Shown here in pieces: positions 8,244 to 18,052 of a stretch of 44,685 bases of DNA (position 1 is the first letter of the stretch; every line of letters begins with the position of its first letter). The DNA comes from Bacteroidota bacterium. GTDB lineage: Bacteria > Bacteroidota > Bacteroidia > Chitinophagales > Chitinophagaceae. The translations under genes and the position numbers were made by a program. The stretch spans positions 1 through 44,685 of the forward strand of contig JABDAP010000010.1 of assembly GCA_013289065.1 (NCBI GenBank), read 5' to 3'. The notes under the pieces are model-generated. The model did not search any database and had not been told where the DNA came from. It worked only from the letters and a program-made list of their open reading frames with translations.

Positions 8244-10735
8244 GTAGTACAGTTTACCATATCGTTGATAAACCGTTGCCGCTAAGTGAAGACTTTGACG
8301 GGCTGCGTACCGAAGGGCTGGCCTACATCCAGGAGCACATGACCAATGACTGGACCAATCTGAACGCCAGCGATCCGGGTATTACCATACTCGACCAGCT
8401 TTGTTACGCATTGACCGAACTGGGTTATTGCAATAATTTTTCTGTGCCCGATTTGCTTACGCGTGCTGATGGAACACTGGAGATAGAAGATCAATTTTAC
8501 CTGCCCGAAGATATACTTACCACGATGCCGGTAACAATAGATGATTACAGGAAATATTTAATAGATGGGGTTGATGGCATTGCCAATGCAGAGATCGGAA
8601 CCGACACGGAAAATGATTCCGATATCAAAGGCATTTATACGGTATCACTTTTGATCGATGATGCCATCAAACTTCCGGATGATTATGACCCTGTTACTGC
8701 TGTTGGCCTGTACCTGAATAAATGCAGGAACCTTGGTGAAATATTCGATGATGCGGTGATACTGCAGCCGGTTACTTATTTCATCATGGGTTCTATTGGT
8801 ATCGATGATGATAAAAAACTGAATACTATTCTCACTGCAGTACAAGCCGTATTGCAGGATGCTATCTTTCCAAAGCAATCGCCGGTTGGTTATGATGATC
8901 TTGCCAAAAAAGGCATACCCGCCGACGAAGTATTCAACGGCCCGAAACTGAAGAATGGCTGGATAGAAACCGATGTGTTAGGTGATAAGGCTAACCAGCT
9001 TACTGCTTTGCAGGCGGTACAACTTATCAGGCAGATACCCGGTGTTTCATCGGTAACGAATATTTGTTTCTGCACCCCATCCGACAGCACACCAAACACA
9101 GCGATCAGTACGGTTGCTACGGATCCAACTGTGTTGTTTGTGGATGTTTTCGCCTCCGCAGAAACCATCATAACAAAATCCGGCGATAACCAGCCCTATC
9201 TTACTTTCCTGTATAAAGGAAAAACCCTACGGATTCCGAAGACAACCAAACAGGCGGTATCAACAAACAGCTCATCGGGGCTTAACACAAATATCCTGTA
9301 TGGCGCTTCGGTAACTAATCAAACACATTTGCCTTCGGGAACATACCGTGATATCAACACTTATTATTCTATCCAGAATACTTTTCCTGAGATCTTCCGT
9401 GTGGGTTCTGATACGGTTTCAGACGACGCTTCTCCTTTCCAGGTAGCACAGTCCAGACAGTTGAAAGGCTATCTCACACTCTTTGACCAGGTACTGGCTA
9501 ACCAGTTTTCGCAACTGGCAAATCTCGGCCGGTTGTTTTCGTTTACTAACGCTATGACCGGAACACCGTCTGATGTACAAACTTATTATGCGCAACAGGA
9601 TGCATACCAAAAAACGCACCGGCAATATTCAGTTCCTTATATCACATTTGCACCAACTTATTTTTATCAGTCGTTGTATGATGTGCCACATATCAGGCCA
9701 CTGTTAAAAGACAATAATGCGCTCGGGTATTATACAGAATTTGAAACACCGGAGGTATTGGAGAACAACAGTTGGGAAGCGTATAAAAAAGATCCTTATA
9801 ACGCATACATCCACGGATTAATGGATCTGATGGAGAATGAAAGCATCAATACAGCCAGAAGGAATGAGATGCTTGATCACCTGCTGGCACGTCATGGTGA
9901 ATCGCCATTGGTGATCGATACTATTATTAACGGATCTGTTTATTCAGGTGAAAGCACAAGAGATAAAGTGATATTTAAAAGCCTTTACCTGCAGAACCTC
10001 GGGCTGTTATCATACTACAGGAACAAGGCATTCAATTTTACTGCCGCTGAAAATCTGTTTCCCCTGCTTCAGGAAAAACCGCGTGATTTTATATCGAACA
10101 TTTTTTGCGGAGCAACAAAAGATTTCATTTTCAATTCCGAAAAAATAAACCGGATCGAGCGCCTTACAGAAAAAGATTTCACCAATTATTCGGCAATAGA
10201 GCTGAAGCTTTGCCTGCTTTTCGGCCTTAAGAAAATCTATCACGACTTTATCGAAGCATCCCTCGCAGAAATTGCTTTCCTGGAAGAGCATGGAGGAGAC
10301 CCTCAAAAAATAGCAGAGATAGAGAATAACATGAACCTGGCCATATGGATGATCGGAAAACGCAAAGGCATGATCATGGTCGAGACCTCGCTGGTTCGGT
10401 TCACAGGAGCAAATGCTGATATGCCAAATGATCGTATCTGCACTCTTCCGCCAAATGAACTGTTGTTTATTTTTCCCTTATTCATGGAAGCTATCGGTAA
10501 AGAATCATTTAAGGATCGCGTTTGGTTTTTTCTGCGTACAGAACTTCCCGCTAGACTCGGTTTTTCCTGTTATTTTATCGAAGCTGACGATCTCTCCAGG
10601 CTCACCAAAGCATATACTTCCTGGCATGATTATCTGCAACAGGATCTGCATTCAGAATGGATGCATACACGTGCCTGGGCATTGGATTGCAGGCTGAATA
10701 AGATCATTCAAAAATATCATCCGGAACAATCATGA
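8240..10735 (+). CDS. eCIS second large baseplate protein (Afp12/Pvc12-like)
   Basis: An 831-aa protein in the Afp12 position, expected to pair with the J-like protein in the wedge heterotrimers. It carries the recognisable ASDPGITILDQLCYALTELG motif (residues about 44-63), which is common to large eCIS baseplate proteins. A later LKGYLTLFDQVLANQFSQL segment (near residue 415) is also typical of this group in Bacteroidota. Start and stop both form 4-bp ATGA overlaps with neighbouring genes, so translation is coupled. Assignment to Afp12 rather than another wedge protein rests on gene order. Confidence 0.78.
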   Translation: MSSTVYHIVDKPLPLSEDFDGLRTEGLAYIQEHMTNDWTNLNASDPGITILDQLCYALTELGYCNNFSVPDLLTRADGTLEIEDQFYLPEDILTTMPVTIDDYRKYLIDGVDGIANAEIGTDTENDSDIKGIYTVSLLIDDAIKLPDDYDPVTAVGLYLNKCRNLGEIFDDAVILQPVTYFIMGSIGIDDDKKLNTILTAVQAVLQDAIFPKQSPVGYDDLAKKGIPADEVFNGPKLKNGWIETDVLGDKANQLTALQAVQLIRQIPGVSSVTNICFCTPSDSTPNTAISTVATDPTVLFVDVFASAETIITKSGDNQPYLTFLYKGKTLRIPKTTKQAVSTNSSSGLNTNILYGASVTNQTHLPSGTYRDINTYYSIQNTFPEIFRVGSDTVSDDASPFQVAQSRQLKGYLTLFDQVLANQFSQLANLGRLFSFTNAMTGTPSDVQTYYAQQDAYQKTHRQYSVPYITFAPTYFYQSLYDVPHIRPLLKDNNALGYYTEFETPEVLENNSWEAYKKDPYNAYIHGLMDLMENESINTARRNEMLDHLLARHGESPLVIDTIINGSVYSGESTRDKVIFKSLYLQNLGLLSYYRNKAFNFTAAENLFPLLQEKPRDFISNIFCGATKDFIFNSEKINRIERLTEKDFTNYSAIELKLCLLFGLKKIYHDFIEASLAEIAFLEEHGGDPQKIAEIENNMNLAIWMIGKRKGMIMVETSLVRFTGANADMPNDRICTLPPNELLFIFPLFMEAIGKESFKDRVWFFLRTELPARLGFSCYFIEADDLSRLTKAYTSWHDYLQQDLHSEWMHTRAWALDCRLNKIIQKYHPEQS

Positions 10736-13700
10736 CAGGCAACCAGCAACATATCGTTTCTAAGGTAACCTGGAGCACTTCTTTTGATGCAAAGGAGCGT
10801 GCTGTTGAATTGCAGAACCGCATCAGCAGCTGGGATCTGCAGCACCTGGAAAGAGAGATGGAGCGTGAGCTTGGACAGATATGCCCCGGAGACCAGATAT
10901 GGAAGATCGATCAATTGGAACTTGATCTTGGCAGCATACATATAGATGATTTCGAATCAGAACTTAACCGCAGGTTTGCGGCATGTCTTGCTGAAAAACT
11001 TTCTGATGAACTGATGTTCGCAGGCAACAATGCGAATATCGTTATCTCCGCAACGGACGGGCCATGTATCGATGTATTGAATGCTTTCCTGCTACATGGT
11101 ATACTGCCATGGAATTATACAGAAACCAGCGGTTCTATAAATGAAATGCTTGCCACACAGCTGGCAGTAGCTTTCCGGGATACGATCGCGTGGCTGAAAG
11201 AAGCCGGCGCAACAGGAGAAATGGTGAGAAAAAGAATGGCATGGCAGTTATCGGAAGAGAACCTCAGGGATATTTTGAAAGGGCTTGAACCAAACAACCA
11301 CACACAGATAATTGTTTTTTCGGAAGAAATAATGAAGATGCAGAAAAAAACAACGGTTGTACAAACGGGTGAAAAGGAATTCAAAAAGAATCTCTGGTTC
11401 TGGATACTTAATTATCTCTATGCCGAACGCGGATCTGTGTTCAATAAAATAGCTTTTGTAAAAAGCAGTATCCGGCAGATGGCGGCGCATTACAATATAG
11501 CTTACGATGAATTGCTGAAGATGATCAGTAAGGCGCTCAATGTTTTAAAAAATACTACTTCCATTAAACCCGATTTTATAACTATATTGAATGAGCTTGC
11601 CGCACGTGAAAAAAGCATTGATCCGGAAGAAACGCTGACTATAGAAGAAGACAGGTGGCAATTGTTTGAAAACTGGTTATGCGGCTACACAACCAAATGG
11701 TATACACGTGCAGTATTCAACGATATGGTAGCCGCCCTCTCGCGCGAAGACAAGCAAAGGTTCCGCGCACTTCTGCTGTTGCCCGAAATTACAACTGCAC
11801 GCTGGCAGAACCTTGCAGGCGAATTCACAGGCTCATCGAGAGACACGATATTATGCGCGCTTGACGAGTGGAATTATGAAACGGTTTCTGCCTGCATCTC
11901 TTTTTTCCGTTCGCTTGAAGTTTCCGTTGATGCAAAAATTTTGTGGGCAGCGGGTGTTGTTTTCCTTCAGCAGAACAATGGATCTTTTCACACGGAATCT
12001 TTTCTACGGCATTGCCTGGCTGCAATTGAAAAACAAAGCGATACCAATGCAGAAGAATTGTTGATATACATGATGTCGGCAGTAGTGCCGCCTGCTGCAA
12101 AAAATGCCCAGGGGCTGGATATCTACCATAACCTATCATCTATCTTCCGTTCAGACATAGAACAAAAGAAAGGCGGCAGTTTCTCATCCTATTTTTATCA
12201 CATGGTAGATGCTTTGTGCCAATTGCTGGCAACTGCGCCCTTCAATAAAGAACGGTTTACTGCAATACAGCGGTCTTTGTTAAAAAGCATCCGTTTACAT
12301 CCTGCTGCTGCGCTTTCTGTATTAACAGGCTACAAAGAAAAGAAAGCGCTGCAGAACCTGCTTCCATTTTTGCTTAACCGCGAAGTGGGAGAGTTGTTGA
12401 TGACGCGTATTGCACCGGGTACAAACACTGCTATATTGTTTCATTTAAAACAGGCAGCAAATAAATACCATGAAGATACCGGCCGCAAATCGGTATGGGC
12501 CTTATTGGAAAAACATCTTGATGTGGTTGCGGCACGTTACCTGATATTATATCCGGATAAAGAAGGTGGCCGTTTCCTGAAGCATGTACTGGCGGAAATC
12601 TCTTCACTCGCATCCCGGTCTGAATTGACAGAGATCCATTCGTGGATACAACAGTTACCTGATAGTGATTATTTTCTCTCATGCGACCCGGCAAGTTTTT
12701 CATTTGAGAAAAAAGAAGCAACAGTTTTTACAAATAACCTGCCACTGCTTTCGCTGGCAAAACAAATGTTGCAGAATAACCCGGAAAATAAATTACTGGT
12801 TGCACGCATGCTGGCCGGCCGGTTTTCTGAAGCCGGTTTTACGCAATCGAGAAGATCAGGAGATGCCATTGCAATATACATCATAGAACACCTGCTCGCC
12901 GGTGGCGTAAAACTGCTGGAAACACTTGTAAAACAATATACCGGTATATTGATTGCCGCAAACGAGTTTACGGAAACACAGATCAATGGCCGTTTGAAAG
13001 AATTGTTCTGGAAATGTGTGCTCGATTATGCAGCGCATAATGGTTCAGCACATGTATTCGCCAACGAATTCCGCTCAGCTGTGCGATATCATTTTGCGCA
13101 ATCGCTTACCACGCTGGAAAGGATTACCATCTCTTTCAGTACAGGACAGAACCAGAAATATTCTTTACAGCAGGGCATGTCTATATCAGGCAAAGAACTC
13201 TTTGTACTCGTGAACCGTTGTCTGGAAACCGGCAGCACATCTGTTGTCCATAACGATACCGTTCTCCAGTTAAACGAACTCGTGAGCGCAGCGCTGGAAG
13301 CTGATCCACTACAGCTGCGCCGTATGATCGCTGCATTGGCGATAGATGAAAAGGTGATGGCTTTTTTACGTGAATCTTTTTCTTTCAGCCAGTTTATTTT
13401 TATTGCAGGCTACCACAGCCCGATGCGGCAGGCAGTATCGGAGATAGATAACCTGTATAATATTTCCTGTGAATTATTTGATGAGAAGCTGCCCGCCGCC
13501 GTATATGGTGAATACTGGAAACAGATATGCCTGCTTATCAAAACAGGCAACTCGTCGCAACAGCAACTGGAACAGCTTGTGAAAATATCATTCCGCGCAT
13601 TTGCCGTATCGCCTGCTATAAGCAATGCACGCGCTGAACAGGTTTTCAGGAACAATCGTTTTCATATTACCCCTGCTATTCAATCCTTGCTCTCACAGCA

Positions 13701-14892
13701 TTTTCCTTTACTCGCGGGAATAGCAACCGAAGATGGGCCCGGTAAATACACAGAGCTACTGCTTAAGTGGCACGATACCGGTATGCTCGAACAGCTTGTA
13801 AGTGCATTGGTCACACGCGCAGAAGCACCGCTTTGGATGGATGTGGAGGAATTGCCCGATGCGGGTGTGTTGCTTAACGAGATCGTGCGGGACCACCCGC
13901 TCAGGTTTCTGTCTGCTCTCAGAGAAACATTACTCACCGGCACACAGTTGGAATGGCTGGCCAATACATTGCAGTTTGAAAAAATGTCTGCCGCAATAGC
14001 TGCAAAAGAAAAAAACCGCCAGACCTTGTTATCGGTCATAGAAAAAATGCATGCAGCGCTTGCACATATTACCCTAAACGGAATTTCTTCACATGAATTG
14101 CAGCAAATACTTTTCAGAAAATTATTTACAGCATGGAAGATGAACAACTGGAAATTATTATCGGCCGCTAATATCTGGAATGAATTGATCTGGGATGTGT
14201 GCATGAAAAAAAATGTTCAAAGAAAACAATTGCTGCAGGAACTGCAAAAATGCAGATTGTTATTCCCGCCGGTTTTACAGATGTCGTTAACGGCATCCAT
14301 GGAACGCATTATACCGGCAGAGAATGCACCGCCGGTTAAGCCGAAAAAAATAAAAACGGAAGACACGAAAAAAAAGACAGTGCTGAAGAATGGGGTCTTG
14401 ATAAAGAATGCAGGCCTGGTGATATTGAATAGTTATATACCGCTTCTTCTCGGAAGGCTGGGTACACTGAAAGAAGGAAAATTTATAAGCGATGCGGCCA
14501 GGCATGATGCCGTGCATTACCTGCAATACCTGGTAACAGGGCAGGAACAAACAGAGGAATGTTTTTTAACATTGAACAAGATCCTTTGCGGTGTCCCCTT
14601 AAGTGAAACAATAACGGATGGGATCGATATTCCTGAAGCGCATAAGCAGATCATCGAAGGATTGATCGATGCCGCTATAGGGCACTGGCCATCGGCGGCC
14701 ACTACAACGGTAAACGGTTTTCGCGGGAACTGGCTGGTGCGTAACGGGATACTTACGGAAGAAGAAGGAAGATGGGAACTGACTGTTGAAAGAAAAGCAT
14801 ATGACCTGCTCTTCAACCATTCGCCTTTTTCTTTTTCAATTATTAATTATACCTGGATGGATAAACCCCTTCATGTAAAATGGCCTTACTGA
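10732..14892 (+). CDS. contractile injection system tape measure protein (Afp14-like, CIS_TMP)
   Basis: A 1386-aa, largely alpha-helical protein. The N-terminal 100 residues match the eCIS tape-measure family start: the HIVSKVTWSTSFD strand, the ISSWDLQHLEREME helix, then IDQLELDLGSIHIDDFE. The rest is long helices with no catalytic motif, and a Lys-rich stretch (KPKKIKTEDTKKK) at about residue 1203. Tape measures fill the tube lumen and set tube length; if fully alpha-helical this chain could span about 208 nm (1386 x 0.15 nm), an upper bound only. It follows the baseplate gene with a 4-bp overlap and is the last tightly coupled structural gene. Confidence 0.85.
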   Translation: MTGNQQHIVSKVTWSTSFDAKERAVELQNRISSWDLQHLEREMERELGQICPGDQIWKIDQLELDLGSIHIDDFESELNRRFAACLAEKLSDELMFAGNNANIVISATDGPCIDVLNAFLLHGILPWNYTETSGSINEMLATQLAVAFRDTIAWLKEAGATGEMVRKRMAWQLSEENLRDILKGLEPNNHTQIIVFSEEIMKMQKKTTVVQTGEKEFKKNLWFWILNYLYAERGSVFNKIAFVKSSIRQMAAHYNIAYDELLKMISKALNVLKNTTSIKPDFITILNELAAREKSIDPEETLTIEEDRWQLFENWLCGYTTKWYTRAVFNDMVAALSREDKQRFRALLLLPEITTARWQNLAGEFTGSSRDTILCALDEWNYETVSACISFFRSLEVSVDAKILWAAGVVFLQQNNGSFHTESFLRHCLAAIEKQSDTNAEELLIYMMSAVVPPAAKNAQGLDIYHNLSSIFRSDIEQKKGGSFSSYFYHMVDALCQLLATAPFNKERFTAIQRSLLKSIRLHPAAALSVLTGYKEKKALQNLLPFLLNREVGELLMTRIAPGTNTAILFHLKQAANKYHEDTGRKSVWALLEKHLDVVAARYLILYPDKEGGRFLKHVLAEISSLASRSELTEIHSWIQQLPDSDYFLSCDPASFSFEKKEATVFTNNLPLLSLAKQMLQNNPENKLLVARMLAGRFSEAGFTQSRRSGDAIAIYIIEHLLAGGVKLLETLVKQYTGILIAANEFTETQINGRLKELFWKCVLDYAAHNGSAHVFANEFRSAVRYHFAQSLTTLERITISFSTGQNQKYSLQQGMSISGKELFVLVNRCLETGSTSVVHNDTVLQLNELVSAALEADPLQLRRMIAALAIDEKVMAFLRESFSFSQFIFIAGYHSPMRQAVSEIDNLYNISCELFDEKLPAAVYGEYWKQICLLIKTGNSSQQQLEQLVKISFRAFAVSPAISNARAEQVFRNNRFHITPAIQSLLSQHFPLLAGIATEDGPGKYTELLLKWHDTGMLEQLVSALVTRAEAPLWMDVEELPDAGVLLNEIVRDHPLRFLSALRETLLTGTQLEWLANTLQFEKMSAAIAAKEKNRQTLLSVIEKMHAALAHITLNGISSHELQQILFRKLFTAWKMNNWKLLSAANIWNELIWDVCMKKNVQRKQLLQELQKCRLLFPPVLQMSLTASMERIIPAENAPPVKPKKIKTEDTKKKTVLKNGVLIKNAGLVILNSYIPLLLGRLGTLKEGKFISDAARHDAVHYLQYLVTGQEQTEECFLTLNKILCGVPLSETITDGIDIPEAHKQIIEGLIDAAIGHWPSAATTTVNGFRGNWLVRNGILTEEEGRWELTVERKAYDLLFNHSPFSFSIINYTWMDKPLHVKWPY

Positions 14893-14932
14893 TGAGAAAT
14901 ACATATACACCGGAAACCTGCACAGGGATCGA

Positions 14933-14950
14933 CAGCAGTTAGCACTGCTG
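14933..14950 (+). terminator. short stem-loop after the tape measure gene
   Basis: A 7-bp perfect stem (CAGCAGT pairing with ACTGCTG) closes a TAGC loop in the 100-bp gap after the tape measure stop. A run of seven T residues follows only about 13 bp later, so this is a weak intrinsic terminator at best. It may be an RNA-processing or attenuation site separating the low-copy baseplate and tape-measure genes from the next two genes. The remaining gap holds an AT-rich leader directly before the next ATG. Confidence 0.3.
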
Positions 14951-14992
14951 CCCAACCCGCATATTTTTTTAATCATACTTAAATACATTTTT

Positions 14993-17095
14993 ATGAGTTC
15001 TTACAATGACAATTTGCACTCCAGCGTGGTAGATTCGCTGCAGACGCAGGAACTGGATCTGAAAAAAGTGAAAGCGGCAAGAAACGCTTCCATGTTTACA
15101 CTGTATTACGCTGAAGGTGCCACCATCACAGCAAGTGAACAGCTGGCTAAAGCAACCATTAAACTGGGTGATAAAACGGATGTAAAAAACCAGGCCGTTG
15201 CCGATAGCAATATCTCCAACAACCTGCTTAAATCCTCTACACAGGCAGACCAGTACGTTAAACAATCGGTAACCAATGCATCGGTATGTGCGGCTAATGT
15301 ACAGGTGGCAGCCAATGCCGTGGTACGGCTGGCCAGCGATCTTGGAAGCGTTTACAGCATTGTGCATGCAGCCGATGCGGGTACAGAACTTTATGTGCTT
15401 GCCAAACAGGCCCGCAGCCTGATCGACACTACGGCATATAATGCAGAGCTCGCATCACAGGAGGCAATGGAAGTTTCGATGCAGACTTCTGAAGTATCTT
15501 CTTCCACTGTGCTGGATAAAACAAAATCGACCAGCGCTTTCATGAACAATCTGCTGAAAGTGGCTTCCGATGATTTCAATACCGCTTCACAACTGGTGGC
15601 TTCTGATAATGCAACGCTTGCTTCTGTAAGCGCAACTGAAAAATTAGCTGAAGGCGACTATGAAGATATCGATGTAGATCAGAAGGCTGCATATGAAGCA
15701 TATAATGCAACAAACGATGGCCTCAATCTCGCGCTTAGAGCTCAAGTAACATCGGCAGAAAATTTTACCGTTGATTTCTTACGCATAAGAGCGCCTTTCG
15801 ACCAGGCTATAGGCTATTATCCTGTTGACAAGTACATACTGTTTGTAGTGAAAGACAGTAAGAAAGGAGTATTTTCTCTTGCCACTGCAGAGAGCCTGTT
15901 GATTACAGGAAGAGTAGACAGCAGCACAACGCCGCCGCCGGTAACTGCAGATAAAAGCAAAACGAAGCAACATCAATCGACTGTACAATATATACCGGTG
16001 ATTTTACCAACGCCGGATATCAGCCAGATAGCAGAACCTCATGAGACGCTTAACGCGATCACACAGAAGGTAGATGTTCAGAATGTGATAGTTCCGGGAG
16101 CGCCCGATCCATCGTATGTATTATATGATACCGATAACGAACCACTGAAACTCGGTGCAAAGTATGTAGTGTTTATGATGGCTGAGTATACAACCAGCTA
16201 TAAAAAATTGCTGAATGATTATGCAGATTTTTTATCTGCACCAACAGCTCCTTTTACGTTTACCAATAAGCTGGCTGCTATAAACATAAGTGATATAGTT
16301 GTATCAAATGATGTTGATTCACCTGCCCCGATTAGTTTTATATCGTATGAAGATGAGTTGTTTCTTCCGAACGTTGAATACCGGTGTATTTTCCTGCCGG
16401 CCTATGCAAATTTTTCGGGCAATCTACTGGATCATTCTTCTCTGAAGGCATTGGATCAGGATGTGGATGATCTCGAACACATCTCTTTGATCTTTGATCC
16501 GCGCATTCAAAAACTCCAGCAAGATATTGCGGACATAACATCGCAGCTTACACAACTCCACACCCAGCTTGATGCGCTCAAAAAAAGCGCAAAAAAATCG
16601 AATTCCACCGAGAACCAGGAACCGCAGGACGCCCTCAACGCACAGATCGCGCCACTACAGGCGCAACTGGATGAGTGGATGAACGAAGTAAGGGAAGCCC
16701 AGGATAATAAAAATGCAGCTATTGCCGCTATAAATACCAAGGATCCTGTAAGCCCGATCGGTTTCCTGTTCAATCTCGAGATCGGACAACAGGTATTGGC
16801 CGGAAATTATACACATGCTGTGATACCTATTTTAGATGCAACAGGTACAAAAGTTACTGCAACCAAAAGCAGGAAGAGTGATGATGACACAGGAATATAT
16901 TTTAATGTACCGGTCTCCAGTGCCACAACCGACAATTTTGGCAACCCGCTGATAGATTCATATTTATATATCCCGGTGATCCTGTCGGTGCCTTCTCCTA
17001 CAGAATCCAACCCTCAAACCTTTACCAGCAACTGGACGGGTGTAATGGGCTATAAGAAAAATCAATATTTCACATACCAGGCCAAAAAATCTTAA
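14993..17095 (+). CDS. unrecognised eCIS-locus protein, helical and coiled-coil, 700 aa
   Basis: I do not recognise this family. Residues 1-262 are rich in Ala, Ser, Thr and Val with long helix-forming stretches. Residues about 265-500 look beta-rich, with two pseudo-repeated units containing KYILFVVKD and KYVVFMMAEY strands. Residues about 503-585 are a clear coiled coil (KLQQDIADITSQLTQLHTQL), and the C-terminus returns to beta strands ending in YFTYQAKKS. There is no signal peptide or membrane segment. It occupies the space between tape measure and ATPase, where no fibre-like (Afp13) gene is otherwise present. An AT-rich leader and no overlap suggest strong independent translation. A fibre, cage or other particle-surface role is a guess from position and architecture. 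Confidence 0.6.
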   Translation: MSSYNDNLHSSVVDSLQTQELDLKKVKAARNASMFTLYYAEGATITASEQLAKATIKLGDKTDVKNQAVADSNISNNLLKSSTQADQYVKQSVTNASVCAANVQVAANAVVRLASDLGSVYSIVHAADAGTELYVLAKQARSLIDTTAYNAELASQEAMEVSMQTSEVSSSTVLDKTKSTSAFMNNLLKVASDDFNTASQLVASDNATLASVSATEKLAEGDYEDIDVDQKAAYEAYNATNDGLNLALRAQVTSAENFTVDFLRIRAPFDQAIGYYPVDKYILFVVKDSKKGVFSLATAESLLITGRVDSSTTPPPVTADKSKTKQHQSTVQYIPVILPTPDISQIAEPHETLNAITQKVDVQNVIVPGAPDPSYVLYDTDNEPLKLGAKYVVFMMAEYTTSYKKLLNDYADFLSAPTAPFTFTNKLAAINISDIVVSNDVDSPAPISFISYEDELFLPNVEYRCIFLPAYANFSGNLLDHSSLKALDQDVDDLEHISLIFDPRIQKLQQDIADITSQLTQLHTQLDALKKSAKKSNSTENQEPQDALNAQIAPLQAQLDEWMNEVREAQDNKNAAIAAINTKDPVSPIGFLFNLEIGQQVLAGNYTHAVIPILDATGTKVTATKSRKSDDDTGIYFNVPVSSATTDNFGNPLIDSYLYIPVILSVPSPTESNPQTFTSNWTGVMGYKKNQYFTYQAKKS

Positions 17096-17117
17096 ATCAT
17101 CATTTAAAAATTATTTT

Positions 17118-17999
17118 ATGATAGCTACTAAATCGTCATCCCACATGCAAACCGGGGGTATCCGTATCAAGTACGGTATCACAGAAAAGAAAAAATCGGA
17201 AATAGATAACCTGGTACTGCAGGTACTGGATGCCCAGCACGAGGTTGATCAATTCCAGGCAATCGTTACATCGCTTGCACAGAAACTGAATAATTTTCAG
17301 GGGTACCTGGCTGTGGCGGATAACAACCGCACGCTTGCGCTGAACAATAAGAACATGAAAGACCAGCTCGTACAAAGCGCACAGGATCTGCAAGCCAATT
17401 CCGGTATCGCTTTTGATGAAGTAACCTTAGCAAATGCAAAGAGCAAACAATTAGCCCGCCTTCTGAAAAAAGTAATGGATGAGTTGATTTATTGCGTTGA
17501 TGTCGTTAATAAACTTTCGAACCTTGTCATCAGCAAAAAAGCCGTAAACCCACTGATCTCCGATGAGCTGGTTACCCTTGTGGGGATAGCTGGCAATGAT
17601 GCTAACAACGCGGTAGCGCTTACATTGGTAGCACTTAAATCTACTTTTGCAGTACAGGCATCGAATCTCGAGGCAGAAGGCGCGGGAGCGTTGCAGTATC
17701 AGCAGTCGATCAGTTTGTATAATGCACTCACGTTTGTTATTCACAAAACTTCGGATATCGTTATTTCCCGGGTGCCTTCAAATATTCCGGTTATAAAGAA
17801 AATACCACAATCGATCAGCACATTGCTCGATACAGCTTATGATAATGCGAAAACAACTTTCGAGCAGATGCAGAAAGCATGTAACATCACTACCATTCAG
17901 CTCAGCCGTGCAACCAGTGCGCTCAACAAAGCCCAGGTACAACTCAGGTCGTTGCAGTCAGGGCTCAATGCAGCCAATGCCGCAGCGCTCGCTTCTTAA
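17118..17999 (+). CDS. unrecognised eCIS-locus alpha-helical protein, 293 aa
   Basis: Unrecognised family. The protein is almost wholly helical: a coiled-coil start (residues about 20-60), a central Ala/Val-rich block around VGIAGNDANNAVALTLVAL, and a C-terminal coiled coil ending in a run of Ala. Its composition and central block resemble the N-terminal third of the preceding 700-aa protein, so the two may share an ancestor or interact; this is inference by eye. It lies 22 bp downstream of that gene behind a similar AT-rich leader, and a perfect 12-bp hairpin begins 5 bp after its stop. That layout suggests an abundant particle component. Confidence 0.6.
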   Translation: MIATKSSSHMQTGGIRIKYGITEKKKSEIDNLVLQVLDAQHEVDQFQAIVTSLAQKLNNFQGYLAVADNNRTLALNNKNMKDQLVQSAQDLQANSGIAFDEVTLANAKSKQLARLLKKVMDELIYCVDVVNKLSNLVISKKAVNPLISDELVTLVGIAGNDANNAVALTLVALKSTFAVQASNLEAEGAGALQYQQSISLYNALTFVIHKTSDIVISRVPSNIPVIKKIPQSISTLLDTAYDNAKTTFEQMQKACNITTIQLSRATSALNKAQVQLRSLQSGLNAANAAALAS

Positions 18000-18004
18000 A
18001 CCTG

Positions 18005-18040
18005 CAGGCAGGTTCCCTGTTTGGTGGAACCTGCCTGTTT
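18005..18040 (+). terminator. strong intrinsic terminator or attenuator hairpin
   Basis: The 12-bp arms CAGGCAGGTTCC (18005-18016) and GGAACCTGCCTG (18026-18037) pair perfectly around a 9-nt loop and are followed by TTT. The stem starts 5 bp after the stop of the 293-aa gene and ends 15 bp before the next start codon. The U tract is short, so it may attenuate rather than stop transcription, or stabilise the upstream mRNA 3' end. It would lower expression of the gasdermin-like gene and ATPase relative to the structural genes. Confidence 0.75.
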
Positions 18041-18052
18041 AAACAAACTATC

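Noticed and set aside
14933..14950. Confident rho-independent terminator after the tape measure
   Set aside because: The stem is only 7 bp and the T run is 13 bp away, so it is listed only as a weak candidate.
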